NCBI RefSeq assembly: GCF_963576545.1
Contig: NW_026870395.1
Coordinates: forward strand, 1 to 64,000
Reading direction: 5' to 3'
Source of the DNA: Limanda limanda
Lineage: Eukaryota; Chordata; Actinopteri; Pleuronectiformes; Pleuronectidae
Length of the DNA: 64,000 nucleotides
Program-made: the position numbers and the translations under genes
The notes under the pieces: generated by a model
Database searches by the model: none
Told to the model about the DNA's origin: nothing
Seen by the model: the letters and a program-made list of their open reading frames with translations, nothing else
Shown here: piece after piece, positions 34,977 through 47,200 of the stretch
Layout: each line of letters opens with the position of its first letter
Numbering within the stretch: the first letter of the stretch is position 1

Positions 34977-35288
34977 GATGGTACCGATCGATGCGCGCAA
35001 CCCCATTTAGTGGGGGTAGAGCCTACTTGCAAGTCTCTCCGACCTTCACAAAAAAAGTTATTCAAGAATATCTCCTCAGATTTGGGGGAATTTCGTCGGT
35101 CGACCTCTTTCGAAGGTCGTACAAGCTCGGGGATGGTACCAATCGATCCGCAGGACCCAAATTAGTCCAGATGCAACCACTTTCCAAGTCTCTCCGACCT
35201 TCACAAAAAAAGTTATTCAAGAATATCTCTTTCTCCTATGTGCTTTCATCCCTAACCCTAACCCTTCCGAAAGTCGGAGAAGCTCAAG
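34977..35288 (+). repeat. Short dimer (312 bp) at a higher-order boundary
   Basis: It has a two-repeat tract and closes the 4,480-bp copy. Its equivalent at the end of the next copy (39,457) is full length. The duplication boundary therefore lies within or just before the tract. Confidence 0.88.
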
Positions 35289-38200
35289 GATGGTACCGAT
35301 CGATGCGCGCTACCCCATTTAGTGGGGGTAGAGCCTACTTGCAAGTCTCTCCGACCTTCACAAAAAAAGTTATTCAAGAATATCTCTTTCTCCTATGTGC
35401 TTTCATCCCTAACCCTAACCCTAACCCTTCCGAAAGTCGGAGAAGCTCAAGGATGGTACCGATCGATGCGCGCAACCCCATTTAGTGGGGGTAGAGCCTA
35501 CTTGCAAGTCTCTCCGACCTTCACAAAAAAAGTTATTCAAGAATATCTCCTCAGATTTGGGGGAATTTCGTCGGTCGACCTCTTTCGAAGGTTGTACAAG
35601 CTCGGGGATGGTACCAATCGATCCGCAGGACCCAAATTAGTCCAGATGCAACCACTTTCCAAGTCTCTCCGACCTTCACAAAAAAAGTTATTCAAGAATA
35701 TCTCTTTCTCCTATGTGCTTTCATCCCTAACCCTAACCCTAACCCTTCCGAAAGTCGGAGAAGCTCAAAGATGGTACCGATCGATGCGCGCTACCCCATT
35801 TAGTGGGGGTAGAGCCTACTTGCAAGTCTCTCCGACCTTCACAAAAAAAGTTATTCAAGAATATCTCCTCAGATTTGGGGGAATTTCGTCGGTCGACCTC
35901 TTCCGAAGGTCGTACAAGCTCGTGGATGGTACCAATCGATCCGCAGGACCCAAATTAGTCCAGATGCAACCACTTTCCAAGTCTCTCCGACCTTCACAAA
36001 AAAAGTTATTCAAGAATATCTCTTTCTCCTATGTGCTTTCATCCCTAACCCTAACCCTAACCCTTCCGAAAGTCGGAGAAGCTCAAGGATGGTACCGATC
36101 GATGCGCGCTACCCCATTTAGTGGGGGTAGAGCCTACTTGCAAGTCTCTCCGACCTTCACAAAAAACGTTATTCAAGAATATCTCTTTCTCCTATGTGCT
36201 TTCATCCCTAACCCTAACCCTAACCCTTCCGAAAGTCGGAGAAGCTCAAGGATGGTACCGATCGATGCGCGCTACCCCATTTAGTGGGGGTAGAGCCTAC
36301 TTGCAAGTCTCTCCGACCTTCACAAAAAAAGTTATTCAAGAATATCTCCTCAGATTTGGGGGAATTTCGTCGGTCGACCTCTTCCGAAGGTCGTACAAGC
36401 TCGGGGATGGTACCAATCGATCCGCAGGACCCAAATTAGTCCAGATGCAACCACTTTCCAAGTCTCTCCGACCTTCACAAAAAAAGTTATTCAAGAATAT
36501 CTCTTTCTCCTATGTGCTTTCATCCCTAACCCTAACCCTAACCCTTCCGAAAGTCGGAGAAGCTCAAGGATGGTACCGATCGATGCGCGCTACCCCATTT
36601 AGTGGGGGTAGAGCCTACTTGCAAGTCTCTCCGACCTTCACAAAAAAAGTTATTCAAGAATATCTCTTTCTCCTATGTGCTTTCATCCCTAACCCTAACC
36701 CTAACCCTTCCGAAAGTCGGAGAAGCTCAAGGATGGTACCGATCGATGCGCGCTACCCCATTTAGTGGGGGTAGAGCCTACTTGCAAGTCTCTCCGACCT
36801 TCACAAAAAAAGTTATTCAAGAATATCTCTTTCTCCTATGTGCTTTCATCCCTAACCCTAACCCTAACCCTTCCGAAAGTCGGAGAAGCTCAAGGATGGT
36901 ACCGATCGATGCGCGCAACCCCATTTAGTGGGGGTAGAGCCTACTTGCAAGTCTCTCCGACCTTCACAAAAAAAGTTATTCAAGAATATCTCCTCAGATT
37001 TGGGGGAATTTCGTCGGTCGACCTCTTTCGAAGGTCGTACAAGCTCGGGGATGGTACCAATCGATCCGCAGGACCCAAATTAGTCCAGATGCAACCACTT
37101 TCCAAGTCTCTCCGACCTTCACAAAAAAAGTTATTCAAGAATATCTCTTTCTCCTATGTGCTTTCATCCCTAACCCTAACCCTAACCCTTCCGAAAGTCG
37201 GAGAAGCTCAAGGATGGTACCGATCGATGCGCGCTACCCCATTTAGTGGGGGTAGAGCCTACTTGCAAGTCTCTCCGACCTTCACAAAAAAAGTTATTCA
37301 AGAATATCTCTTTCTCCTATGTGCTTTCATCCCTAACCCTAACCCTAACCCTTCCGAAAGTCGGAGAAGCTCAAGGATGGTACCGATCGATGCGCGCAAC
37401 CCCATTTAGTGGGGGTAAAGCCTACTTGCAAGTCTCTCCGACCTTCACAAAAAAAGTTATTCAAGAATATCTCCTCAGATTTGGGGGAATTTCGTCGGTC
37501 GACCTCTTTCGAAGGTCGTACAAGCTCGGGGATGGTACCAATCGATCCGCAGGACCCAAATTAGTCCAGATGCAACCACTTTCCAAGTCTCTCCGACCTT
37601 CACAAAAAAAGTTATTCAAGAATATCTCTTTCTCCTATGTGCTTTCATCCCTAACCCTAACCCTAACCCTTCCGAAAGTCGGAGAAGCTCAAGGATGGTA
37701 CCGATCGATGCGCGCTACCCCATTTAGTGGGGGTAGAGCCTACTTGCAAGTCTCTCCGACCTTCACAAAAAAAGTTATTCAAGAATATCTCTTTCTCCTA
37801 TGTGCTTTCATCCCTAACCCTAACCCTAACCCTTCCGAAAGTCGGAGAAGCTCAAGGATGGTACCGATCGATGCGCGCAACCCCATTTAGTGGGGGTAGA
37901 GCCTACTTGCAAGTCTCTCCGACCTTCACAAAAAAAGTTATTCAAGAATATCTCCTCAGATTTGGGGGAATTTCGTCGGTCGACCTCTTCCGAAGGTCGT
38001 ACAAGCTCGGGGATGGTACCAATCGATCCGCAGGACCCAAATTAGTCCAGATGCAACCACTTTCCAAGTCTCTCCGACCTTCACAAAAAAAGTTATTCAA
38101 GAATATCTCTTTCTCCTATGTGCTTTCATCCCTAACCCTAACCCTAACCCTTCCGAAAGTCGGAGAAGCTCAAGGATGGTACCGATCGATGCGCGCAACC

Positions 38201-39774
38201 CCATTTAGTGGGGGTAGAGCCTACTTGCAAGTCTCTCCGACCTTCACAAAAAAAGTTATTCAAGAATATCTCCTCAGATTTGGGGGAATTTCGTCGGTCG
38301 ACCTCTTCCGAAGGTCGTACAAGCTCGGGGATGGTACCAATCGATCCGCAGGACCCAAATTAGTCCAGATGCAACCACTTTCCAAGTCTCTCCGACCTTC
38401 ACAAAAAAAGTTATTCAAGAATATCTCTTTCTCCTATGTGCTTTCATCCCTAACCCTAACCCTTCCGAAAGTCGGAGAAGCTCAAGGATGGTACCGATCG
38501 ATGCGCGCTACCCCATTTAGTGGGGGTAGAGCCTACTTGCAAGTCTCTCCGACCTTCACAAAAAAAGTTATTCAAGAATATCTCTTTCTCCTATGTGCTT
38601 ACATCCCTAACCCTAACCCTAACCCTTCCGAAAGTCGGAGAAGCTCAAGGATGGTACCGATCGATGCGCGCAACCCCATTTAGTGGGGGTAGAGCCTACT
38701 TGCAAGTCTCTCCGACCTTCACAAAAAAAGTTATTCAAGAATATCTCCTCAGATTTGGGGGAATTTCGTCGGTCGACCTCTTTCGAAGGTCGTACAAGCT
38801 CGGGGATGGTACCAATCGATCCGCAGGACCCAAATTAGTCCAGATGCAACCACTTTCCAAGTCTCTCCGACCTTCACAAAAAAAGTTATTCAAGAATATC
38901 TCTTTCTCCTATGTGCTTTCATCCCTAACCCTAACCCTAACCCTTCCGAAAGTCGGAGAAGCTCAAGGATGGTACCGATCGATGCGCGCTACCCCATTTA
39001 GTGGGGGTAGAGCCTACTTGCAAGTCTCTCCGACCTTCACAAAAAAAGTTATTCAAGAATATCTCTTTCTCCTATGTGCTTTCATCCCTAACCCTAACCC
39101 TAACCCTTCCGAAAGTCGGAGAAGCTCAAGGATGGTACCGATCGATGCGCGCTACCCCATTTAGTGGGGGTAGAGCCTACTTGCAAGTCTCTCCGACCTT
39201 CACAAAAAAAGTTATTCAAGAATATCTCTTTCTCCTATGTGCTTTCATCCCTAACCCTAACCCTAACCCTTCCGAAAGTCGGAGAAGCTCAAGGATGGTA
39301 CCGATTGATGCGCGCTACCCCATTTAGTGGGGGTAGAGCCTACTTGCAAGTCTCTCCGACCTTCACAAAAAAAGTTATTCAAGAATATCTCTTTCTCCTA
39401 TGTGCTTTCATCCCTAACCCTAACCCTAACCCTTCCGAAAGTCGGAGAAGCTCAAGGATGGTACCGATCGATGCGCGCAACCCCATTTAGTGGGGGTAGA
39501 GCCTACTTGCAAGTCTCTCCGACCTTCACAAAAAAAGTTATTCAAGAATATCTCCTCAGATTTGGGGGAATTTCGTCGGTCGACCTCTTTCGAAGGTCGT
39601 ACAAGCTCGGGGATGGTACCAATCGATCCGCAGGACCCAAATTAGTCCAGATGCAACCACTTTCCAAGTCTCTCCGACCTTCACAAAAAAAGTTATTCAA
39701 GAATATCTCTTTCTCCTATGTGCTTTCATCCCTAACCCTAACCCTAACCCTTCCGAAAGTCGGAGAAGCTCAAG
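35289..39774 (+). repeat. 4,486-bp higher-order repeat, copy 2
   Basis: Unit order matches 30,809-35,288: M35289 D35452 D35770 M36088 D36251 M36569 M36732 D36895 M37213 D37376 M37694 D37857 D38175s M38487 D38650 M38968 M39131 M39294 D39457. It is 6 bp longer because D39457 has three telomere repeats where D34977s has two. The match ends there; the next unit, M39775, has a unique core change, TTAAAGAAT. Confidence 0.88.
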
Positions 39775-41217
39775 GATGGTACCGATCGATGCGCGCTACC
39801 CCATTTAGTGGGGGTAGAGCCTACTTGCAAGTCTCTCCGACCTTCACAAAAAAAGTTATTAAAGAATATCTCTTTCTCCTATGTGCTTTCATCCCTAACC
39901 CTAACCCTAACCCTTCCGAAAGTCGGAGAAGCTCAAGGATGGTACCGATCGATGTGCGCAACCCCATTTAGTGGGGGTAGAGCCTACTTGCAAGTCTCTC
40001 CGACCTTCACAAAAAAAGTTATTCAAGAATATCTCCTCAGATTTGAGGGAATTTCGTCGGTCGACCTCTTCCGAAGGTCGTACAAGCTCGGGGATGGTAC
40101 CAATCGATCCGCAGGACCCAAATTAGTCCAGATGCAACCACTTTCCAAGTCTCTCCGACCTTCACAAAAAAAGTTATTCAAGAATATCTCTTTCTCCTAT
40201 GTGCTTTCATCCCTAACCCTAACCCTAACCCTTCCGAAAGTCGGAGAAGCTCAAGGATGGTACCGATCGATGCGCGCTACCCCATTTAGTGGGGGTAGAG
40301 CCTACTTGCAAGTCTCTCCGACCTTCACAAAAAAAGTTATTCAAGAATATCTCTTTCTCCTATGTGCTTTCATCCCTAACCCTAACCCTAACCCTTCCGA
40401 AAGTCGGAGAAGCTCAAGGATGGTACCGATCGATGCGCGCAACCCCATTTAGTGGGGGTAGAGCCTACTTGCAAGTCTCTCCGACCTTCACAAAAAAAGT
40501 TATTCAAGAATATCTCCTCAGATTTGGGGGAATTTCGTCGGTCGACCTCTTTCGAAGGTCGTACAAGCTCGGGGATGGTACCAATCGATCCGCAGGACCC
40601 AAATTAGTCCAGATGCAACCACTTTCCAAGTCTCTCCGACCTTCACAAAAAAAGTTATTCAAGAATATCTCTTTCTCCTATGTGCTTTCATCCCTAACCC
40701 TAACCCTAACCCTTCCGAAAGTCGGAGAAGCTCAAGGATGGTACCGATCGATGCGCGCTACCCCATTTAGTGGGGGTAGAGCCTACTTGCAAGTCTCTCC
40801 GACCTTCACAAAAAAAGTTATTCAAGAATATCTCCTCAGATTTGGGGGAATTTCGTCGGTCGACCTCTTCCGAAGGTCGTACAAGCTCGGGGATGGTACC
40901 AATCGATCTGCAGGTCCCAAATTAGTCCAGATGCAACCACTTTCCAAGTCTCTCCGACCTTCACAAAAAAAGTTATTCAAGAATATCTCTTTCTCCTATG
41001 TGCTTTCATCCCTAACCCTAACCCTAACCCTTCCGAAAGTCGGAGAAGCTCAAGGATGGTACCGATCGATGCGCGCTACCCCATTTAGTGGGGGTAGAGC
41101 CTACTTGCAAGTCTCTCCGACCTTCACAAAAAACGTTATTCAAGAATATCTCTTTCTCCTATGTGCTTTCATCCCTAACCCTAACCCTAACCCTTCCGAA
41201 AGTCGGAGAAGCTCAAG
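39775..41217 (+). repeat. Transition block and first copy of a 1,280-bp repeat
   Basis: Unit order is M39775 D39938 M40256 D40419 D40737 M41055. D39938 has GTGCGCAACC and the unique TTTGAGGG. From M40256 the order M D D M D is repeated at +1,280 (M41536 D41699 D42017 M42335 D42498), with CTGCAGGTCC in D40737/D42017 and AAAAAACG in M41055/M42335. This places three related D-D-M-D cassettes in a row at 40,419, 41,699 and 43,142. Confidence 0.83.
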
Positions 41218-44200
41218 GATGGTACCGATCGATGCGCGCTACCCCATTTAGTGGGGGTAGAGCCTACTTGCAAGTCTCTCCGACCTTCACAAAAAAAGTT
41301 ATTCAAGAATATCTCCTCAGATTTGGGGGAATTTCGTCGGTCGACCTCTTCCGAAGGTCGTACAAGCTCGGGGATGGTACCAATCGATCCGCAGGACCCA
41401 AATTAGTCCAGATGCAACCACTTTCCAAGTCTCTCCGACCTTCACAAAAAAAGTTATTCAAGAATATCTCTTTCTCCTATGTGCTTTCATCCCTAACCCT
41501 AACCCTAACCCTTCCGAAAGTCGGAGAAGCTCAAGGATGGTACCGATCGATGCGCGCTACCCCATTTAGTGGGGGTAGAGCCTACTTGCAAGTCTCTCCG
41601 ACCTTCACAAAAAAAGTTATTCAAGAATATCTCTTTCTCCTATGTGCTTTCATCCCTAACCCTAACCCTAACCCTTCCGAAAGTCGGAGAAGCTCAAGGA
41701 TGGTACCGATCGATGCGCGCAACCCCATTTAGTGGGGGTAGAGCCTACTTGCAAGTCTCTCCGACCTTCACAAAAAAAGTTATTCAAGAATATCTCCTCA
41801 GATTTGGGGGAATTTCGTCGGTCGACCTCTTTCGAAGGTCGTACAAGCTCGGGGATGGTACCAATCGATCCGCAGGACCCAAATTAGTCCAGATGCAACC
41901 ACTTTCCAAGTCTCTCCGACCTTCACAAAAAAAGTTATTCAAGAATATCTCTTTCTCCTATGTGCTTTCATCCCTAACCCTAACCCTAACCCTTCCGAAA
42001 GTCGGAGAAGCTCAAGGATGGTACCGATCGATGCGCGCTACCCCATTTAGTGGGGGTAGAGCCTACTTGCAAGTCTCTCCGACCTTCACAAAAAAAGTTA
42101 TTCAAGAATATCTCCTCAGATTTGGGGGAATTTCGTCGGTCGACCTCTTCCGAAGGTCGTACAAGCTCGGGGATGGTACCAATCGATCTGCAGGTCCCAA
42201 ATTAGTCCAGATGCAACCACTTTCCAAGTCTCTCCGACCTTCACAAAAAAAGTTATTCAAGAATATCTCTTTCTCCTATGTGCTTTCATCCCTAACCCTA
42301 ACCCTAACCCTTCCGAAAGTCGGAGAAGCTCAAGGATGGTACCGATCGATGCGCGCTACCCCATTTAGTGGGGGTAGAGCCTACTTGCAAGTCTCTCCGA
42401 CCTTCACAAAAAACGTTATTCAAGAATATCTCTTTCTCCTATGTGCTTTCATCCCTAACCCTAACCCTAACCCTTCCGAAAGTCGGAGAAGCTCAAGGAT
42501 GGTACCGATCGATGCGCGCTACCCCATTTAGTGGGGGTAGAGCCTACTTGCAAGTCTCTCCGACCTTCACAAAAAAAGTTATTCAAGAATATCTCCTCAG
42601 ATTTGGGGGAATTTCGTCGGTCGACCTCTTCCGAAGGTCGTACAAGCTCGGGGATGGTACCAATCGATCCGCAGGACCCAAATTAGTCCAGATGCAACCA
42701 CTTTCCAAGTCTCTCCGACCTTCACAAAAAAAGTTATTCAAGAATATCTCTTTCTCCTATGTGCTTTCATCCCTAACCCTAACCCTAACCCTTCCGAAAG
42801 TCGGAGAAGCTCAAGGATGGTACCGATCGATGCGCGCTACCCCATTTAGTGGGGGTAGAGCCTACTTGCAAGTCTCTCCGACCTTCACAAAAAAAGTTAT
42901 TCAAGAATATCTCTTTCTCCTATGTGCTTTCATCCCTAACCCTAACCCTAACCCTTCCGAAAGTCGGAGAAGCTCAGGGATGGTACCGATCGATGCGCGC
43001 TACCCCATTTAGTGGGGGTAGAGCCTACTTGCAAGTCTCTCCGACCTTCACAAAAAAAGTTATTCAAGAATATCTCTTTCTCCTATGTGCTTTCATCCCT
43101 AACCCTAACCCTAACCCTTCCGAAAGTCGGAGAAGCTCAAGGATGGTACCGATCGATGCGCGCTACCCCATTTAGTGGGGGTAGAGCCTACTTGCAAGTC
43201 TCTCCGACCTTCACAAAAAAAGTTATTCAAGAATATCTCCTCAGATTTGGGGGAATTTCGTCGGTCGACCTCTTCCGAAGGTCGTACAAGCTCGGGGATG
43301 GTACCAATCGATCCGCAGGACCCAAATTAGTCCAGATGCAACCACTTTCCAAGTCTCTCCGACCTTCACAAAAAAAGTTATTCAAGAATATCTCTTTCTC
43401 CTATGTGCTTTCATCCCTAACCCTAACCCTAACCCTTCCGAAAGTCGGAGAAGCTCAAGGATGGTACCGATCGATGCGCGCTACCCCATTTAGTGGGGGT
43501 AGAGCCTACTTGCAAGTCTCTCCGACCTTCACAAAAAAAGTTATTCAAGAATATCTCCTCAGATTTGGGGGAATTTCGTCGGTCGACCTCTTCCGAAGGT
43601 CGTACAAGCTCGGGGATGGTACCAATCGATCTGCAGGTCCCAAATTAGTCCAGATGCAACCACTTTCCAAGTCTCTCCGACCTTCACAAAAAAAGTTATT
43701 CAAGAATATCTCTTTCTCCTATGTGCTTTCATCCCTAACCCTAACCCTAACCCTTCCGAAAGTCGGAGAAGCTCAAGGATGGTACCGATCGATGCGCGCT
43801 ACCCCATTTAGTGGGGGTAGAGCCTACTTGCAAGTCTCTCCGACCTTCACAAAAAACGTTATTCAAGAATATCTCTTTCTCCTATGTGCTTTCATCCCTA
43901 ACCCTAACCCTAACCCTTCCGAAAGTCGGAGAAGCTCAAGGATGGTACCGATCGATGCGCGCTACCCCATTTAGTGGGGGTAGAGCCTACTTGCAAGTCT
44001 CTCCGACCTTCACAAAAAAAGTTATTCAAGAATATCTCCTCAGATTTGGGGGAATTTCGTCGGTCGACCTCTTCCGAAGGTCGTACAAGCTCGGGGATGG
44101 TACCAATCGATCCGCAGGACCCAAATTAGTCCAGATGCAACCACTTTCCAAGTCTCTCCGACCTTCACAAAAAAAGTTATTCAAGAATATCTCTTTCTCC

Positions 44201-47200
44201 TATGTGCTTTCATCCCTAACCCTAACCCTAACCCTTCCGAAAGTCGGAGAAGCTCAAAGATGGTACCGATCGATGCGCGCTACCCCATTTAGTGGGGGTA
44301 GAGCCTACTTGCAAGTCTCTCCGACCTTCACAAAAAAAGTTATTCAAGAATATCTCTTTCTCCTATGTGCTTTCATCCCTAACCCTAACCCTAACCCTTC
44401 CGAAAGTCGGAGAAGCTCAGGGATGGTACCGATCGATGCGCGCTACCCCATTTAGTGGGGGTAGAGCCTACTTGCAAGTCTCTCCGACCTTCACAAAAAA
44501 AGTTATTCAAGAATATCTCTTTCTCCTATGTGCTTTCATCCCTAACCCTAACCCTAACCCTTCCGAAAGTCGGAGAAGCTCAAGGATGGTACCGATCGAT
44601 GCGCGCTACCCCATTTAGTGGGGGTAGAGCCTACTTGCAAGTCTCTCCGACCTTCACAAAAAAAGTTATTCAAGAATATCTCTTTCTCCTATGTGCTTTC
44701 ATCCCTAACCCTAACCCTAACCCTTCCGAAAGTCGGAGAAGCTCAAGGATGGTACCGATCGATGTGCGCAACCCCATTTAGTGGGGGTAGAGCCTACTTG
44801 CAAGTCTCTCCGACCTTCACAAAAAAAGTTATTCAAGAATATCTCCTCAGATTTGGGGGAATTTCGTCGGTCGACCTCTTTCGAAGGTCGTACAAGCTCG
44901 GGGATGGTACCAATCGATCCGCAGGACCCAAATTAGTCCAGATGCAACCACTTTCCAAGTCTCTCCGACCTTCACAAAAAAAGTTATTCAAGAATATCTC
45001 TTTCTCCTATGTGCTTTCATCCCTAACCCTAACCCTAACCCTTCCGAAAGTCGGAGAAGCTCAAGGATGGTACTGATCGATGCGCGCTACCCCATTTAGT
45101 GGGGGTAGAGCCTACTTGCAAGTCTCTCCGACCTTCACAAAAAAAGTTATTCAAGAATATCTCTTTCTCCTATGTGCTTTCATCCCTAACCCTAACCCTA
45201 ACCCTTCCGAAAGTCGGAGAAGCTCAAGGATGGTACCGATCGATGCGCGCAACCCCATTTAGTGGGGGTAGAGCCTACTTGCAAGTCTCTCCGACCTTCA
45301 CAAAAAAAGTTATTCAAGAATATCTCCTCAGATTTGGGGGAATTTCGTCGGTCGACCTCTTCCGAAGGTCGTACAAGCTCGGGGATGGTACCAATCGATC
45401 TGCAGGACCCAAATTAGTCCAGATGCAACCACTTTCCAAGTCTCTCCGACCTTCACAAAAAAAGTTATTCAAGAATATCTCTTTCTCCTATGTGCTTTCA
45501 TCCCTAACCCTAACCCTAACCCTTCCGAAAGTCGGAGAAGCTCAAGGATGGTACTGATCGATGCGCGCTACCCCATTTAGTGGGGGTAGAGCCTACTTGC
45601 AAGTCTCTCCGACCTTCACAAAAAAAGTTATTCAAGAATATCTCTTTCTCCTATGTGCTTTCATCCCTAACCCTAACCCTAACCCTTCCGAAAGTCGGAG
45701 AAGCTCAAGGATGGTACCGATCGATGTGCGCAACCCCATTTAGTGGGGGTAGAGCCTACTTGCAAGTCTCTCCGACCTTCACAAAAAAAGTTATTCAAGA
45801 ATATCTCCTCAGATTTGGGGGAATTTCGTCGGTCGACCTCTTTCGAAGGTCGTACAAGCTCGGGGATGGTACCAATCGATCCGCAGGACCCAAATTAGTC
45901 CAGATGCAACCACTTTCCAAGTCTCTCCGACCTTCACAAAAAAAGTTATTCAAGAATATCTCTTTCTCCTATGTGCTTTCATCCCTAACCCTAACCCTAA
46001 CCCTTCCGAAAGTCGGAGAAGCTCAAGGATGGTACCGATCGATGCGCGCTACCCCATTTAGTGGGGGTAGAGCCTACTTGCAAGTCTCTCCGACCTTCAC
46101 AAAAAAAGTTATTCAAGAATATCTCTTTCTCCTATGTGCTTTCATCCCTAACCCTAACCCTAACCCTTCCGAAAGTCGGAGAAGCTCAAGGATGGTACCG
46201 ATCGATGCGCGCAACCCCATTTAGTGGGGGTAGAGCCTACTTGCAAGTCTCTCCGACCTTCACAAAAAAAGTTATTCAAGAATATCTCCTCAGATTTGGG
46301 GGAATTTCGTCGGTCGACCTCTTCCGAAGGTCGTACAAGCTCGGGGATGGTACCAATCGATCCGCAGGACCCAAATTAATCCAGATGCAACCACTTTCCA
46401 AGTCTCTCCGACCTTCACAAAAAAAGTTATTCAAGAATATCTCTTTCTCCTATGTGCTTTCATCCCTAACCCTAACCCTAACCCTTCCGAAAGTCGGAGA
46501 AGCTCAAGGATGGTACCGATCGATGCGCGCTACCCCATTTAGTGGGGGTAGAGCCTACTTGCAAGTCTCTCCGACCTTCACAAAAAAAGTTATTCAAGAA
46601 TATCTCTTTCTCCTATGTGCTTTCATCCCTAACCCTAACCCTAACCCTTCCGAAAGTCGGAGAAGCTCAAGGATGGTACCGATCGATGCGCGCAACCCCA
46701 TTTAGTGGGGGTAGAGCCTACTTGCAAGTCTCTCCGACCTTCACAAAAAAAGTTATTCAAGAATATCTCCTCAGATTTGGGGGAATTTCGTCGGTCGACC
46801 TCTTTCGAAGGTCGTACAAGCTCGGGGATGGTACCAATCGATCCGCAGGACCCAAATTAGTCCAGATGCAACCACTTTCCAAGTCTCTCCGACCTTCACA
46901 AAAAAAGTTATTCAAGAATATCTCTTTCTCCTATGTGCTTTCATCCCTAACCCTAACCCTAACCCTTCCGAAAGTCGGAGAAGCTCAAGGATGGTACCGA
47001 TCGATGTGCGCTACCCCATTTAGTGGGGGTAGAGCCTACTTGCAAGTCTCTCCGACCTTCACAAAAAAAGTTATTCAAGAATATCTCTTTCTCCTATGTG
47101 CTTTCATCCCTAACCCTAACCCTAACCCTTCCGAAAGTCGGAGAAGCTCAAGGAAGGTACCGATCGATGTGAGCTACCCCATTTAGTGGGGGTAGAGCCT

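Larger units (their letters stand above)
30809..35288 (+). repeat. 4,480-bp higher-order repeat, copy 1
   Basis: Unit order is M30809 D30972 D31290 M31608 D31771 M32089 M32252 D32415 M32733 D32896 M33214 D33377 D33695s M34007 D34170 M34488 M34651 M34814 D34977s. The first ten units repeat the 28,410-30,808 block; the remainder resembles 26,180-28,409. The composite is repeated next door at +4,480 with the same short dimer (33,695/38,175), GCTTACATCC and GATTGATG markers. Confidence 0.88.
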
